This document shows positions 48,285 through 59,960 of a DNA stretch of 64,000 bases, one piece after another. The notes beneath the pieces were generated by a model. It did no database searches and had not been told where the DNA came from. It was given only the letters and a program-made list of their open reading frames with translations. The stretch is from Cristatella mucedo (Eukaryota; Bryozoa; Phylactolaemata; Cristatellidae), in the NCBI GenBank assembly GCA_009760855.2, contig WPIO01000011.1:8708501-8772500 (forward strand), written 5' to 3'. Numbering within the stretch: position 1 is the first letter of the stretch; each line of letters starts with the position of its first letter. Position numbers and translations under genes: made by a program.

Positions 48285-48410
48285 GACTCATGGCGCAGCT
48301 ATTTCATAACCGAGGTCGTGGACTCGAGCCCTGTGGCATATGTGAAGCGTCTGAATAGAGATTCAGTTCTCTTAGGATGCTGTACATGTGAATTATATTA
48401 TCCCTGCAAA
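48285..48410 (+). mobile_element. tRNA-derived SINE, family B
   Basis: The remains of the head, cataaccgaggtcgtggact cgagccctg (B-box position), are followed by the LINE-like tail tgaagcgtctgaatagagat, tcagttctcttaggatgctg and tacatgtgaattatatta. Confidence 0.8.
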
Positions 48411-48999
48411 TTAAGGCGAGAAATTCCGTCTGTCCTTCTGTCACGAGGCACTTCAGTCACTCGGCAAGATGGCGACCAGTAATTTCGGGAGTGACGTGTA
48501 GTAGACGTGTAATTCTACTATAACTCAGCAAAGCGAGTCCACGGGCAGTGAGCTCTAGTTATTATTATTATTATTAATATTGGTCAAAATGTATGGGGCT
48601 TGTGCAACCGATCACCACGCACTGCACACCAAACGAGGACTGGTGCAGCCAAACATGGCCAGAGCAAGCGGGCTTCTTCATGTGTACCTCGTGCCACCAA
48701 TGCCACTGCATCTGTAGCAAAGCCTGTAGTAGCTCTCGAGAGCTCACGAACTTTCTGCCACTGCAGGTAGGCAGGCAGGGTTCGAGCTGATGACCATTCA
48801 CCACGAGCTATCCTAGCACACTCCTTTAAATTCGGATTTTTACGTTCGTGACTCTGTGGCCATCTTAATAACCACCTCATTCTTACAATAGTTCAGAAGC
48901 TGCTGTCTTTGTGGCTCGGTGGCTTCCACAGACATTGCTTTCGATAGCCAAGAAATGTACGATCATCGCACAGATTAGGGGAGGCTGATCATGCTGCAC
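48411..48999. other. No gene recognised; short (ATT)n near 48560
   Basis: A short attattattattatt run at about 48560 has no LINE body beside it. Overlapping frames in 48570-48880 are open on both strands but resemble nothing known. Confidence 0.35.
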
Positions 49000-49715
49000 T
49001 CATTTTCAAGCACACGAGGAATTCCAGATGACTTCGGCACTGCAACCGTAGCACTCCTCTTCGGAGTCGAGGCTTTGAGAATGATAACGCTTCATTGGGA
49101 CAGAGCTCTGCATCACTTGCTGTATACTTTGATCACCTGAGCTTGAAGAAAAACTATCTGAAAGAACATCGACGTCATTTGCATGCAACAATTCTTTGCA
49201 AGTTTCTTCCATCACTTACACAATGGCATTGCCGTCCCTTGCTTGCTTGTCCCTTAGTTTATACGTTTTCCGTCCAGCATTCCTCTTCTAGGGCATTCTC
49301 TTTTCGTGGAGACACTTTGTAGTTCTTCTTGGATCTTTATTTTTCCATTGCATTACATGTTGTCTCAAAATGACAGCCGAGACGTTGCTTGAAGACCATT
49401 TATTATGCCAAGTTTCAAACCGAGTTTCTACTTTTACACTTTCTCAATCCACTGGAAATATAGATAAGCAGTGAGCAGAAGTAATTTGCCTCATGCTTAT
49501 AGTTCCTTGGGAGTTTATTATGGCATGCTTTCATAAGTAGATCCACTGGTCCAGGAATGCATTTAATACCAAGCTTTTCTGCAAGTTCGAGTAGTGAATT
49601 ATTTGCAGTGGTTCACTGAGATGGCGGCTTTCGGCATATCGAAACATAGCTTCTTTGGACTCAGCTCCCACGTTGCACCATGCCTCGTCGAGGTATGCTG
49701 GCTCTCCATTATATA
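49000..49715 (-). pseudogene. Broken coding remnant, possibly of a transposase
   Basis: Minus-strand frames carry protein-like segments split by frameshifts: NGEPAYLDEAWCNVGAESKE, then LELAEKLGIKCIPGPVDLLM and KACHNKLPRNYKHEANYFCS. After stops come LLHANDVDVLSDSFSSSSGD and YHSQSLDSEEECYGC. The YLDEAW string is reminiscent of the second acidic block in DDE transposases, but I cannot name a family. It ends in acidic Ser-rich sequence. This could equally be a decayed host gene. Confidence 0.3.
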
Positions 49716-50170
49716 GCAAATCGACTTCATGAGTGGTTCTGTCACTTGCTTTTAAGTGCCGTCATTTCTTTCTACAGCTTACCTATTTGAAATGCTTCCT
49801 AATCAGGCTTTGCACCATACCACGTGCTCATTTGACTTCGGTCGTTTAGCTGAGCCTGTAACCAGCCTCAAAACCTTAGAAGACCGTGCTTTCAGTTCCT
49901 ATGCTCTCAAAGCATAGCGCTCACTACCGACTGAGGTCAAGACATTCCCTGACTCGAAAGAATGTAAGAGGAAACTGAAAACCCACCTGTTCCTCGAAGA
50001 GTTTGCTCTGCCCACTCTGGATTGTCCTTGACGTACCAATGAACGCTGAAGTTGTGCATGGCTGTCACTAATTAATTCCCATGCTTCCTTTGCAGCATAA
50101 GTAAAGTGCCTAGAAAAAGTATTTAGTTCTCTTAAGGCTGTATATAAATTTATCATTAGTATTATTACCA
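49716..50170 (+). mobile_element. LINE 3' end
   Basis: Broken C-terminal frames read DFMSGSVTCF-type, LKTLEDRAFSSYALKA and ECKRKLKTHLFLEEFALPT. The 3' UTR has gcataagtaaagtgcctaga, then agttctcttaaggctgtata taaat, and an ATT/ATC tail. Confidence 0.8.
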
Positions 50171-50734
50171 TCATGACTGCCTACTGCCCTCGATAAATGC
50201 TTAATGCTCTGCATGAGACTTGATTAAGGTGATCACAACAGCACTCTTCGAGTTCACGTGGGAAAGCAGCACCAAAAAACAACCAAAAATGTAATTGCCA
50301 TGAGTAATTGAAAAAGCTAATTGGAAAGAGTTAGTGGAGGAGAAATGGATTGTCAGCACCAATAGAAGCAATAATAGTCCGTCCAATAAAAACTTCACAG
50401 TATACAGAGAGAGCTTACAACGACTTTAAGCTCAATGCGTCCTGAGACCTTCAAAAAACTGCAAGCAACTTTAATTTTACATAATCAGGTTACATGTGTT
50501 TTAAATAAGAGCATGCTAAACCGACAATTAGAATTGCGATTTTTAAAAGGTCCAGGGATAGATTTATCGATCGACTGCAGAGGTGCCACTGGTGGGAACT
50601 TGCTCATCTTACTGACTAAAGGTCGATAGGAAGGTTTGATCCGCCATAGAGAACTAATTTCTAGGCTTCATACTAAGATCGGTGGAACATGCACGAGCAA
50701 ATAAGCTGTTTATAATATTCATACGATAATAAGC
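50171..50734. other. No gene recognised
   Basis: AT-richer sequence between two LINE 3' ends of opposite orientation. Nothing else was seen. Confidence 0.4.
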
Positions 50735-51640
50735 TGCTTGCATAGCACCTTAAGAACCAATCTATACCCAGGCACTTAACAGCTAGTTGCAAGAGAAGTA
50801 ATGACCACAATAAGATACTTAGGGCCAATGGTTCGTAGGACTCCTGGTTAGTAATAATACTACTACTAATAATAATAATAATAATGCACTTGATAAAGCA
50901 CCCTCAGAGAACTCAATCTCTTTCTAGGTGCTTTACATGTGCTGCAAAGGGAAACGCGATTGAATGGTGAGTAATATCATGCTTGATAACACTCACTGAG
51001 TCATTAACAAGCAAGCATGTCAACCACACAGAAATCAAAAATACAAGCTCACTGTGGAGAGCGAAAACCTAAGTGGAACATGCGCATCTTTAGCTGAGGC
51101 TTAAAGGATGCAAAGTTGGTGAAGGAGGCGACAGAAGTCAGATGCGAGATCCAGATTTTTGGTAAAGACGAACTGGAGGCCAGATTACCAAAGCACTTTA
51201 ATTTAGAACAAGCAAGACGACATCCGGCCGACGAGCACGTGGTTCGAGAGCACACGGGTGTGACTGAACAAGGTCGGATAAGTAGGCTGATGAAAGTGAG
51301 TTAAGCGACCGGTAGGCCAAAGAGAGAATCTTAAAGGGCGATTCTATGCATGATAGGGAGCCAGTGGAGCTTAGACAGAATGTGCTTCTGTGCTTCAGCA
51401 GCTCCCTATATTGACGATAGATCAGAGAAGCTTCGAGAGTTTTTTTGCCAGTTGCAGTCTAATAAGGGTGCAGGCCAGAAGTCCTAAATAACGAGAATTG
51501 TAGTAATCTCGACACGACCTTACAGCAGCCACTTTGATGAGCCTACTGCTGTCTAAGCAGATTCTAATTTTGGCACTTTTCCTCAGCTGAAACTTGGCCA
51601 TCTTGACAGAGGAGGTTATTGTCAAGCTCCTACTTAGTTG
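50735..51640 (-). mobile_element. LINE 3' half, second family, with nested insert
   Basis: The minus strand reads FQLRKSAKIRICLDSSRLIK, then SCRDYYNSRYLGLLACTLIR, LACSKLKCFGNLASSSSLPK and NFASFKPQLKMRMFHLGF: the RT C-terminal region of a CR1/L2-like family distinct from copies A-D. The 3' end lies near 50735. A family-one 3' end (50855-50995) interrupts it. Confidence 0.75.
50855..50995 (-). mobile_element. Short LINE 3' end (copy A-D family), nested
   Basis: Only the terminal 3' UTR is present. The minus strand ends cagcacatgtaaagcaccta, then gagttctctgagggtgcttt atcaagtgc, then an (ATT)n tail (50855-50886). It lies inside the older LINE at 50735-51640, in the same orientation. Confidence 0.8.
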
Positions 51641-52234
51641 TTCATGTTAATGGCTGTAGGTGCTTCCATGGTTATTTAGTAATGGGTGCTCATGTGCATG
51701 GCTTCAAGCGTTTTTAGCCGGATCTTTGTCTATACATGAGTGTTTCTTTGTGAAAATGCATTTTTAATAGCTGAGAATGCATTTCAATCGCTGGTGGTTA
51801 GTAATGTGCTTCCAAATATGATCAGTTATGCATGTGGATTGTCTAAGTGTAGTCTTTAGCTGATTTGGGCTACACAAACAGCCATGACATTCTCCAAAAT
51901 GCATTGCTAACGGTTGTTAATGTATTGCTAATTGCTAGCAGTTTTACTGCTCTTCTTTATTTAATGGATGATGTGTATCCAGTTAGGTTCAAAAGAAGCT
52001 TCCTGCGAAAAGAGTTCCACACCCAGGACGGAACCCAGGTTTCGAGGAAATGCAAGTTACCACGAATCGCCAGAGATATTGATAGTCTCCGTCATTCTTG
52101 GCGGTGAAGAGCTAGTATACATAAATAATGCAGACGGCAGAGACGATGCGAATCACGGGAATAGGAAGAGTAGGCGATCATGATAAACGAGAGCAGGCTT
52201 GCATGAGTCACGAAGACAGTGGGTAACTAATCAT
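51641..52234. other. No gene recognised
   Basis: AT-rich sequence with repeated gctaatgtattgctaattgc-like words near 51900-51940. No supported exon. Confidence 0.4.
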
Positions 52235-52335
52235 AATAATCATAATCATAATAGTAATAATAACCTGTAAGTATAGCACTATAAGAGTGCCATTTGCTTT
52301 ACAACTTGTTGCAAGAGAAGTGACAACGAGTAATC
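52235..52335 (-). mobile_element. LINE 3' terminal fragment, second family
   Basis: The minus strand reads cttctcttgcaacaagttgt, then ggcactcttatagtgctata, then a (TTA/ATT)n tail. It matches the ends of the 18365 and 50735 elements. Confidence 0.65.
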
Positions 52336-53517
52336 ACACCTGTGGTTGACACTAGGGGCAGCCGACAGACAGTGGTTCTCATGTCGGCTTACTCCTTTCA
52401 GAGTGCTGCCGGGCTAAACCTTGACCTTGACCTTAAGGCATCAGGTCGTAGTACGGCTGAATATGCATGCTGGGAGGCAAGCCGCTAGATATGTGCCCCT
52501 CCTGGTCGATGCAAGAGGGTAGCCAAAACCTGCAGGCCCACCTTACCATCCATTACGAAGGAGCTGGTGATGCGAAAAACAAGCCTGCTACCCTCATTCG
52601 AGAGGCATAATTCGTATCAATTGAATGAAAAAAAACTTGCTAACTTTCGAGGAAAAAAATGCTTGCCGTCCCTGCACTTCTCATTGCCGTCGGCTGCAGC
52701 TGCCACATCGCATCTCCGTGTGCAAACCGACTCATTTTTCTCTTGCAAATCTTGAAACTTTGCTCAACAGCACGGACTACCAAGAATACACAGTACATAT
52801 TCAGGATGTTCGTCTCAGACTCGTTCTCGGCTACTGCATTGCTGGCTTCGTGCACCGTAGGTTTTTTCAAATTTCGGTCGCTCCAAAGTAACAGAAGCCT
52901 ACGAGAGAGACACGCATAGGGCCTGAAGCCAGGCAAACCAGCCGGCCACACATGCTGGGCTTTGTGCACTTGGCGACCCGTGTGACCCGTCCAGTGAAGC
53001 CGAGAGCTACAGAGGCAATCATTTCTGGACCTGTGCCTTGCGTTTCGGCATTGCAGCACGGGCTCTCAGCAGCTTCGACAGGGCACGCAAGCATTTATGG
53101 CCAATTTAAAGCAGGCCAGCTGCTCAGCAACAACTGACTGCCTGCCGCGCCTCAGCAGCACCAGCCAACCCGTCGGGTCGGGTGGAAGGGTCGGGGTTGT
53201 AAAAGAAACGTGGGGCACGGGACGCTATGTTTATACAGCAGCGGTCAACGTTCGTCCGACGCCGAACGCCTGGCGATGCACATCGGCACGCACACGCACG
53301 CACAAAGTGGTGGCCCAAAGTCCCGCAGTGCGAGCCCCGGTAGCTCAAAGTTGCATGCCACTAGCCCAGTTGCTAGCGGTGGCTACGCTGCTGCACTTAC
53401 AGTCACTGCTGTAGTCACCGAGCCATGCTGGGTTGCACGAGATCGCACGAGCAGCATGGCGCTTAAGTAGCCGAGCACGCTGCTGATATATGGCCGACGG
53501 CACGTTCATGCCATTCT
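52336..53517. other. No gene recognised
   Basis: All frames between 52560 and 53470 hold moderately long open stretches on both strands, but none shows a known motif or a convincing exon boundary pair. Confidence 0.35.
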
Positions 53518-53688
53518 GGTTTGACCCACGGGGTTAAGGTGCTCACCTTTGATGACCGAGGTCAGAGCGAATGTATTCATTCGATGACCGAGGTCATTCA
53601 TTCGAGCCCTGCGGCATATGTGAAGCACCTGGATAGAGGATAAGTTCTCTTGAGACGCTATACAAATTAATTATACCATATTTGTATA
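53518..53688 (+). mobile_element. tRNA-derived SINE, family B
   Basis: The head tggtttgacccacggggtta aggtgctcacctttgatgac is followed by a local duplication of the gatgaccgaggtc / tcattcg segment, then ttcgagccctgcggcatatg. The LINE-like tail has tgaagcacctggatagagga, aagttctcttgagacgctat and acaaattaattat. Confidence 0.85.
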
Positions 53689-54465
53689 CACACAGTGCAA
53701 ATGCTTTGACCTTTGTACTGGATGACAGTTGAGGACAATGAGAATTTCGAACCTTGTTAGAAGCCGTCAGGCTTATTTAGTCGCCAACCCCGGGCAACGT
53801 GGTTAGGCGGTGCGATGGCTAGCTTCTTAAGTACTTAATTACTTAACAGCAGCATAAAATGTATGTGAGACTCTCTCGACGGAGAAAAAGTGCAGCCAAG
53901 GATTGAGCCAAGTCGGACCAGGGTCTTAGCCTACACGGGGCAAGGCACTCTTGCACTTCACGTCTTAAGCAATGGGTTCGAGAAATCAAACGTGGAGCTC
54001 TTTATTGTCGACTTCGACAGAGCCGGAGCCACAAAGTTTGAGGGCCTGAGAAAAAATACCCGCCCCCATATACAGGGGCCCATTGACTCAGCTGTGACCT
54101 TTGCTTTATTTGCAACGGCAACTTGAATCTGGCAGCAGCTGACCCAGCAGGCCTGAACTCGGTTTGATGGGTGATGAGGGTTTGTGTCACTCATTTGCTC
54201 TTGGAACGGCTGAATCCTGCTCAAAAGATATGATGCACCGAGTGGGCTCGGAGAGGGCTACCAACACCCAGCCATAGCTGGCACAGGAATTGAAGTGATT
54301 CAGCCGACACAGCTGACACATCCAGCAGCTATGGCGAAACCTTGACAGCCAGTAGCTAGAACCCCATTTTGCATGCCAGCCACACGTTGCAGGCTACACA
54401 CGCTGCCCGCGCACGTGAATCAAGAGCAAAGCAAGAGATCTCGAAGCGGCCGAGGCAATGCACAA
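53689..54465. other. No gene recognised
   Basis: A degraded tRNA-like segment (about 53925-53990, with gggttcgagaaatc) may be an old SINE head. Otherwise nothing. Confidence 0.35.
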
Positions 54466-54597
54466 TTCATTTGTATAGCGCCCTAAGAGAACTCGATCTC
54501 TACACCGGTGCTTCTACATAATGCTATGCTACATATCCCGCAGGGCTCGAGCCAGAGACCTCCATCGTCTTGGTAAGCATCTTGCGCCTCGGCCACA
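54466..54597 (-). mobile_element. tRNA-derived SINE, family B
   Basis: The minus strand has gaggtctctggctcgagccc tgcgggatatgta, followed by gagatcgagttctcttaggg cgctatacaaatgaattg. This is one of the clearest family B tails in the window. Confidence 0.85.
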
Positions 54598-55009
54598 CAA
54601 GGACGTCAAGGCTAGATCGCCTATCCGACTCTTATCAGCCTCCGAACGTGCAGACGAACGTATGCCGCTAATCCTGCCGCCGATACTACATGTCTCAAGA
54701 ACGGACCTTAAGCAGACATCCAGATAAAACGGTCCTGACATAGCAGCCTCCAACCTTCTAACCCGATTCAGCAGTCCGAAACTGCGAGTGCTGATTGTTA
54801 ATTGCACCTTTGCCTTTCTCATAACCGAGAAAGACTCCCTTTTCCATAGGCCGACGGCAGGTAAGTAAAAACCAGCCCTCGAGGCAAGCAGCAAATCAAA
54901 GGGGAGAGGGAGGGAGGGAGGGTGCTCGGAGTGGGTAGCCACTTAGCCCACCAGCTTTCGTACCAGACCCTGGACCGCCATCTCGGATACTCGTCCCCAT
55001 CTAGTTATT
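54598..55009. other. No gene recognised
   Basis: A flank between a SINE and a LINE 3' end. A short ggga repeat lies near 54902-54920. Confidence 0.4.
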
Positions 55010-55155
55010 CATGTTGTTTATGAAGCATGATATTACTCACCATTCAATTGTGTTTCCCTTTGCAGCAAATGTAAAGCGCCTAGAAAGAGATTCGAGTTTT
55101 CTGAGGACGCTTTATCAAGTGCATTATTATTACTATTATTATTATTATTATTGTT
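55010..55155 (+). mobile_element. LINE 3' terminal fragment (copy A-D family)
   Basis: Only the last 140 bases remain: catgatattactcaccattc, then gcaaatgtaaagcgcctaga and aagagattcgagttttctga, then an (ATT)n tail at about 55122-55155. Confidence 0.85.
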
Positions 55156-56149
55156 ATCCATTGAGTGAAGCGAAACTAGCCATGTTCTGAATATGTCAGA
55201 CCAGAAGCCAGCACCGAGGAGTCATATACCCACCTGCCTCAGAAACCACAACCCCTATCGCACCAATCCCAGGTTCTGGTAAGCCGGGGTAAGGTTGGAT
55301 GATACTTGCAGCCATAGCTGGCTGATTCATACAGCTGGCCAGCAACCAGCATCCAAACAGATGTACGAAGCAAAGCAGAGTGAGCTTGCATCCCTTCCCA
55401 TGGTATCTTCACAGAGATCATCTACTGCCAAGCCATCCAATTGGAAATCTCTATTAGTTTCTTTCTTTCTTATTAGCTCTTCAAAAGAGCCAGCAGCGAG
55501 TACACTTCAACGATCGATTGATGTACTGTTCGATACAAATTGGAGATTCGCATAGCCAAAATCAGGCAGATTTTCGGTGGATTGCTTGCTTTAGTGGCCA
55601 GTGTCTTTGCAGGACATTTTTAATGTAAACGCATTATGAACAAGCCCAATGACAAGAAATTTAGTGGGTACATTCAAAAGACTGTGCTACAATATTCACT
55701 CGAAATTTGACCTTTGCAAAAAAAATTACCACTGGAATTTGGCTTACAGCGTATTCCGGTATACATTGCACTCCTTAGTCTGGCTATTGCAGTGAGGTAA
55801 GCGCAGTAAGTACGGCTGATCAGGCTGTGAACATCCTTCCCTGCAGTCTCCCAATCTCTATCCGAAGCCGGCCAAGGGCATATGCTCCGATGAGCAAAGG
55901 TGGCATCACAACCACGGTACAGAATTCCGGGAGTGGAGCTTCGTCAAGGTGCCGGCAAGGAGTGTCGATTTCTCCCGGTCTCAAGCCATTTTCTACAACG
56001 GGTACACTCGGCCGACCGATCAGCGAGCACTAGGAGAGGACGTGTGGGGTAGGAGAGGACGTGGAGGCACAAATTGTTTATGCCTAGTGTATAGTGTCAG
56101 TGGTGCAGTCATGATTTTCATCTAGCGAGATCAGCAAAATTTTTACGTA
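55156..56149. other. No gene recognised
   Basis: No exon or known repeat body was seen. Confidence 0.4.
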
Positions 56150-56400
56150 GGACGAAAGATCTGTAAGATTATAAAGTAGGTGTGCCGGACCAGCAATTAA
56201 TAAAAATTATAGCGTAAAGTCCCAGTATCTATTCGACACAAACTCTGCGGTTTCTCGATGAGTGGAATCAAAGCATAATTTCTACGTTGATGACAGCCGC
56301 GGGCGTAGGAATAGAGGGTGGCCCAGCTCGCTGTCCCGCTCTATGTAGGGGGGGGCCAATGTCCCTGCCCCCTCCCCACTGCCTGATGTGAGCCACTGCC
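56150..56400 (+). repeat. Dispersed repeat, copy 1
   Basis: Shares diverged but colinear sequence with 63560-63760, including gacacaaactctgcggtttc, cgatgagtggaatcaaagca, taatttctacgttgatgac and ggcccagctcgctgt. No reading frame; class unknown. Confidence 0.6.
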
Positions 56401-56783
56401 TGGTGGGAGAGAGAGAGCTCCAAAGAGCTAGCGAGTGAAAAAGGGTAGAGAATGAGAAGGCCACTTCGGTGGTGGCCTACTGATTAGTGTCAAAGATTCT
56501 GAATCTGATCTCGGGATCCTGGACGAGACTATTGCATTTGAATTTGCCAGGGGTTGGGAATTTTCACCACGGTCAATTGCCGCTAGATATAATGGGCGAT
56601 TTGCTGTACCAACGTGGCAAGGCCGTAAGCAGTCTGGCAGGGGGAGGGGTGCTCTCAAATACTGTCAACAAGCCACAGGGTCTGTGTGACTATGAGGCAT
56701 CAACGTCTTCGAACAAGGCCATAACAATTAGCGTTATTAATGTTGTTACAGAGTGAGAGAGCAGTGAGAAAGAGAAATATAGT

Positions 56784-56787
<4 letters not shown>

Positions 56788-56862
<75 letters not shown>

Positions 56863-56863
56863 G
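56788..56863 (+). repeat. (GA)n microsatellite
   Basis: About 75 bases of GA with one AA break, ending in a G run. Confidence 0.95.
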
Positions 56864-57571
56864 GGGGGGCAGTCACTGAGACGGCATGTAGACAGCATAT
56901 ATTCGTGCTCGAGGGATAACGTTTGTACGTATGCTCTGCTTCGGAAGCAGACTAGCAGGAGCAAGCGCTGGCGTACTGCTAGAGGACAGACCTTGCACAC
57001 TGACAAGCTAATAATCATGCGTGCACACATAAGGTCAGTTTTGGCACCTAACTAAGGCTGGCCAGTCTGCTGATGCACCGATCCCGAGTAGCCACTCAAA
57101 GCACTGGCCTGCTCTTCTCCTGACATTAATTAATTAATGCCACCAAGGCCGATGGGTCAAAGGTAACTGTGAACGACCGGAAAAAACAAGTCTCTATATA
57201 GCACCACCGAGTCTTAGATGGCTTTACAGTAGCAGATCTTAGGGGCTGACGAACAAAGCAAAAGCAATGCGCATACACACAAAAGTTGGTAGGCATGAAG
57301 AACAACTAGGAAATCCTTTACCGCATTTAAGTCCAATGTAGCTCGAATAAAATAGCATGCATTTTGAGGTGGCGCCGACCAAGGTGGGGGTCAGCAGAAG
57401 GATCTAGCATACAGCAAGCCACCACTTAGGCTCCAGAATAGCTCCGAGCAGACCTTTGCTTTGTCCTTTGACCTTTGCCCTTACCGGAAGCTCTTCTGGC
57501 ATCGGCATGATGCTGTGTTCACAGTCCAGAACATAGGAGTCAAAATGTAAAAAAAAAATAAAGGTGTAAAG
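56864..57571. other. No gene recognised
   Basis: Nothing supported. A short tctctatatagcaccaccga segment near 57190 resembles the minus-strand start of a LINE or SINE tail but is too short to call. Confidence 0.35.
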
Positions 57572-57727
57572 GTCAGCTGATTTAACAGGCTCATTTATAA
57601 GGCAGCACAAAAGCTTCGGAAGCTATTAACCCTCCCCGATTGGAGTGTGCGATAAAGAATTGCCAGCTGCAGGACTCGAATACACCACCTGGGTCGTAAA
57701 GTTCAAGGCCCTTGCGGCCATTAGGCC
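57572..57727 (-). mobile_element. tRNA-derived SINE, family A
   Basis: On the minus strand a ggccgcaagggccttgaact tta head is followed by gtgtattcgagtcctgcagc, and then gcttttgtgctgccttataa and atgagcctgttaaatcagct. Confidence 0.8.
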
Positions 57728-58464
57728 AAGACTCGGTGGGTGGGGCAGAGAGTCCAGAGCTTCGAGCCACAGCTGCTGACTCTTGCTCCTCCTCGAATCT
57801 ATCGCCTCTGGTGTGGGCCTGAGGCAAGCAGCAGCTAGCGTCTGAAGAGCCTCCGGTAAATGTCGGACGGCGAACCGAGAGCTCGATGCACGTGAAGCCA
57901 ACGTCCGGCCGGGGTGGGAGGACAGCCGGCAAACGCTCAGGTAAACAGACAGGAGACCGCACGGGCACCGGATGCAGCCGGAGTAGCCCGGGTGGAGCCG
58001 CTCATTCGGGGAAGTAGCCAGACTGAGGGCCGACAACAGAGGCTGCCTATTCCGGAGTAATCGGGCTAACTAACTCTCTCAGCCTTCTCCGATCGTTAAT
58101 GGACATGGACCTGACCACATCACCTCAACCAGCACAGGCGGCATTTGAAGCCGGGTAGCCCAGACCGGCCACGGCACCTGGAAAGCCGAGCAGGCGGGGC
58201 GGCTGAGTGGACTTAGCCACAATGACCAGCACAACCGCCAGCCAAGCTAGTGGCTGTCAGTCAGCTGCTGCTGGGGGGGGGGGTTGCTGGTTAACCCTGA
58301 GTGCAGAAAGCCACAGCTTATCGTCCCAATGACGTCACTCGCTGCCGATAGGAACGTGAGACTTTGCACGGCAGGGGACTGTGGCAAGCAAAGGCACACA
58401 GGCAGGCTATTTTCCATTTATCCGGCTTCCTTTCCCCTCCTGTTCCAACTGTCTGTAGCTTTAC
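57728..58464. other. No gene recognised
   Basis: GC-rich stretch with open frames on the minus strand (to about 58036) that resemble nothing known. Confidence 0.4.
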
Positions 58465-58605
58465 TGTGCTCGCTCTTTACGACCCAGGTCCGTGGTTTCG
58501 AGTCCTGCAATGGACGATCGTCTATTGATCGCTGCAAGTGGTGGTAGCCATAAAGGCTTTTCTGCTGCTATATAAACGAGGCTGTTAAATCAGCTAACCT
58601 TTTCA
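58465..58605 (+). mobile_element. tRNA-derived SINE, family A, tail in a hairpin
   Basis: The sequence tgctcgctctttacgaccca precedes gtttcgagtcctgcaatgga, then tggtggtagccataaaggct and ttttctgctgctatataaac, then gaggctgttaaatcagctaa cc. Its 3' tail is the start of the left arm of the inverted repeat at 58584-58694. Confidence 0.8.
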
Positions 58606-58619
58606 TGCTCTGCAGCTCG

Positions 58620-58657
<38 letters not shown>

Positions 58658-58694
58658 GCGAGCTGCAGAGCTTGAAAAGGTTAGCTGATTTAAC
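58584..58694. repeat. Long hairpin: 37-bp arms around (CT)n
   Basis: The left arm (58584-58620) and right arm (58658-58694) are reverse complements with one mismatch. The 37-base loop between them is mostly (CT)n. The left arm begins with the SINE family A 3' end (gttaaatcagctaacc); the right arm is an inverted copy of it plus about 20 more bases. Confidence 0.95.
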
Positions 58695-59369
58695 GAGAGA
58701 GGGAGAGAGAGATTCAATGAGAGTGAGTGTTTATGTTTGCATGTCTGTACGTGCATGTGTGTGTGTGTGTGTGCGTGCGCATGAGTGAGCTCTCTCCCAG
58801 TGGCAGGAAAAAGCTATCGAGAAAAAGGTCACTAGCAGATTGTTAAAATGGGTAACTCCTCTCGTCTGACTTGACATTTGCAAAGTGACGCAGCACTTCT
58901 GTACTGAGCAAGAAACGCCAATTCAGGAGAGCAAGAATGTCTGCACAGATACGCTGTAAATAAATTCGCTCCGACAGAAGGCACGTGGTCTGTTGCCATC
59001 CAACTCGGAAGCTCTGAAGATCTGCAAGAATCTCTGTAAGGTAAGCATGCCGGCTAGCCGTAAATTGAGCTCAATCTTAAAATTTTGCTTTCATAACACG
59101 GCATACTGAAGGGCATGGGATACTTCGGGAAGCAGTCAGCAGCTTTTTTCCTCGGAGGTTTATCTCAAGTATCTCATCCCTTCTAACTTTCTGCCTCCTT
59201 CCAGTGTGCATGTGCAAGCATGTGTGTATGCATGCACACATGCATGCATGTGTGCATGCACACATGTGGCATCCATCGCCAACCAACCCCTCCTCCGTCG
59301 GCAACGGCATACCCCCCCCCCCGACTCATACATCTTAGGCAACAAGCTGAGCCTGACTCCACAGTCGGC

Positions 59370-59408
59370 AGCCCTACCAGCACCAGCTGAGCTGGTGCTG
59401 GTAGGGCT
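59370..59408. repeat. Perfect hairpin, 18-bp arms, 3-base loop
   Basis: Arms 59370-59387 and 59391-59408 (agccctaccagcaccagc and its exact complement) surround tga. Confidence 0.95.
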
Positions 59409-59960
59409 CAGTGTAAACAGCATACGAACGCCGAAGCTAAGCACTCAGGACAGCAGCAGCATAAGCCCGAAAGCTGCTGCATGCAAACACATGACCTGCC
59501 CATGGCCCTACAGCTTGCTGAGGGCATCCATCGAAGGGGGGAAGCACAGACCTTGTTGCCTGGCAGTGGCTGCTTTGGACTTCGGCAGCCTGCCCCTGCA
59601 GTCCATCGGGCGTCCGAGGGCTGCATCGGAGCTGATATCCCAGCTGTTGTGCAGTGGCTGCAGGGGTGGTCCGACAGCCGGTCCGACAGTCAGGCGGCAC
59701 ACCACAGCACAGCCTGCCGTGAGTGCTCAGACTTTTCTACGTGCTTGCCTGGGCAGCTCGCCTGCGGATGTATTGTTCCTGGCTAAGCTCTACGGCAAAA
59801 CAGCACCAGCTGACCAGCCTAAACAACTGCCTGTTTTTTCCGTCAGCCTATGGAAATCAATATCAAAGAGGGCTTCAGCTGGCGCTCAATCGCCAGGCGG
59901 AAACGTGAGAAGCCTCGTGGTATAGGGCCATCCCCACTCTCTGCCGGACCCTCAGTACAC

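Noticed and set aside
48584-48880. Overlapping open frames on both strands
   Set aside because: No frame shows a known motif or exon borders; openness on both strands points to chance.
59206-59925. 239-codon + strand ORF
   Set aside because: It crosses a perfect hairpin and repetitive gtgcatgcat sequence, and the opposite strand is equally open; no motif or splice support.
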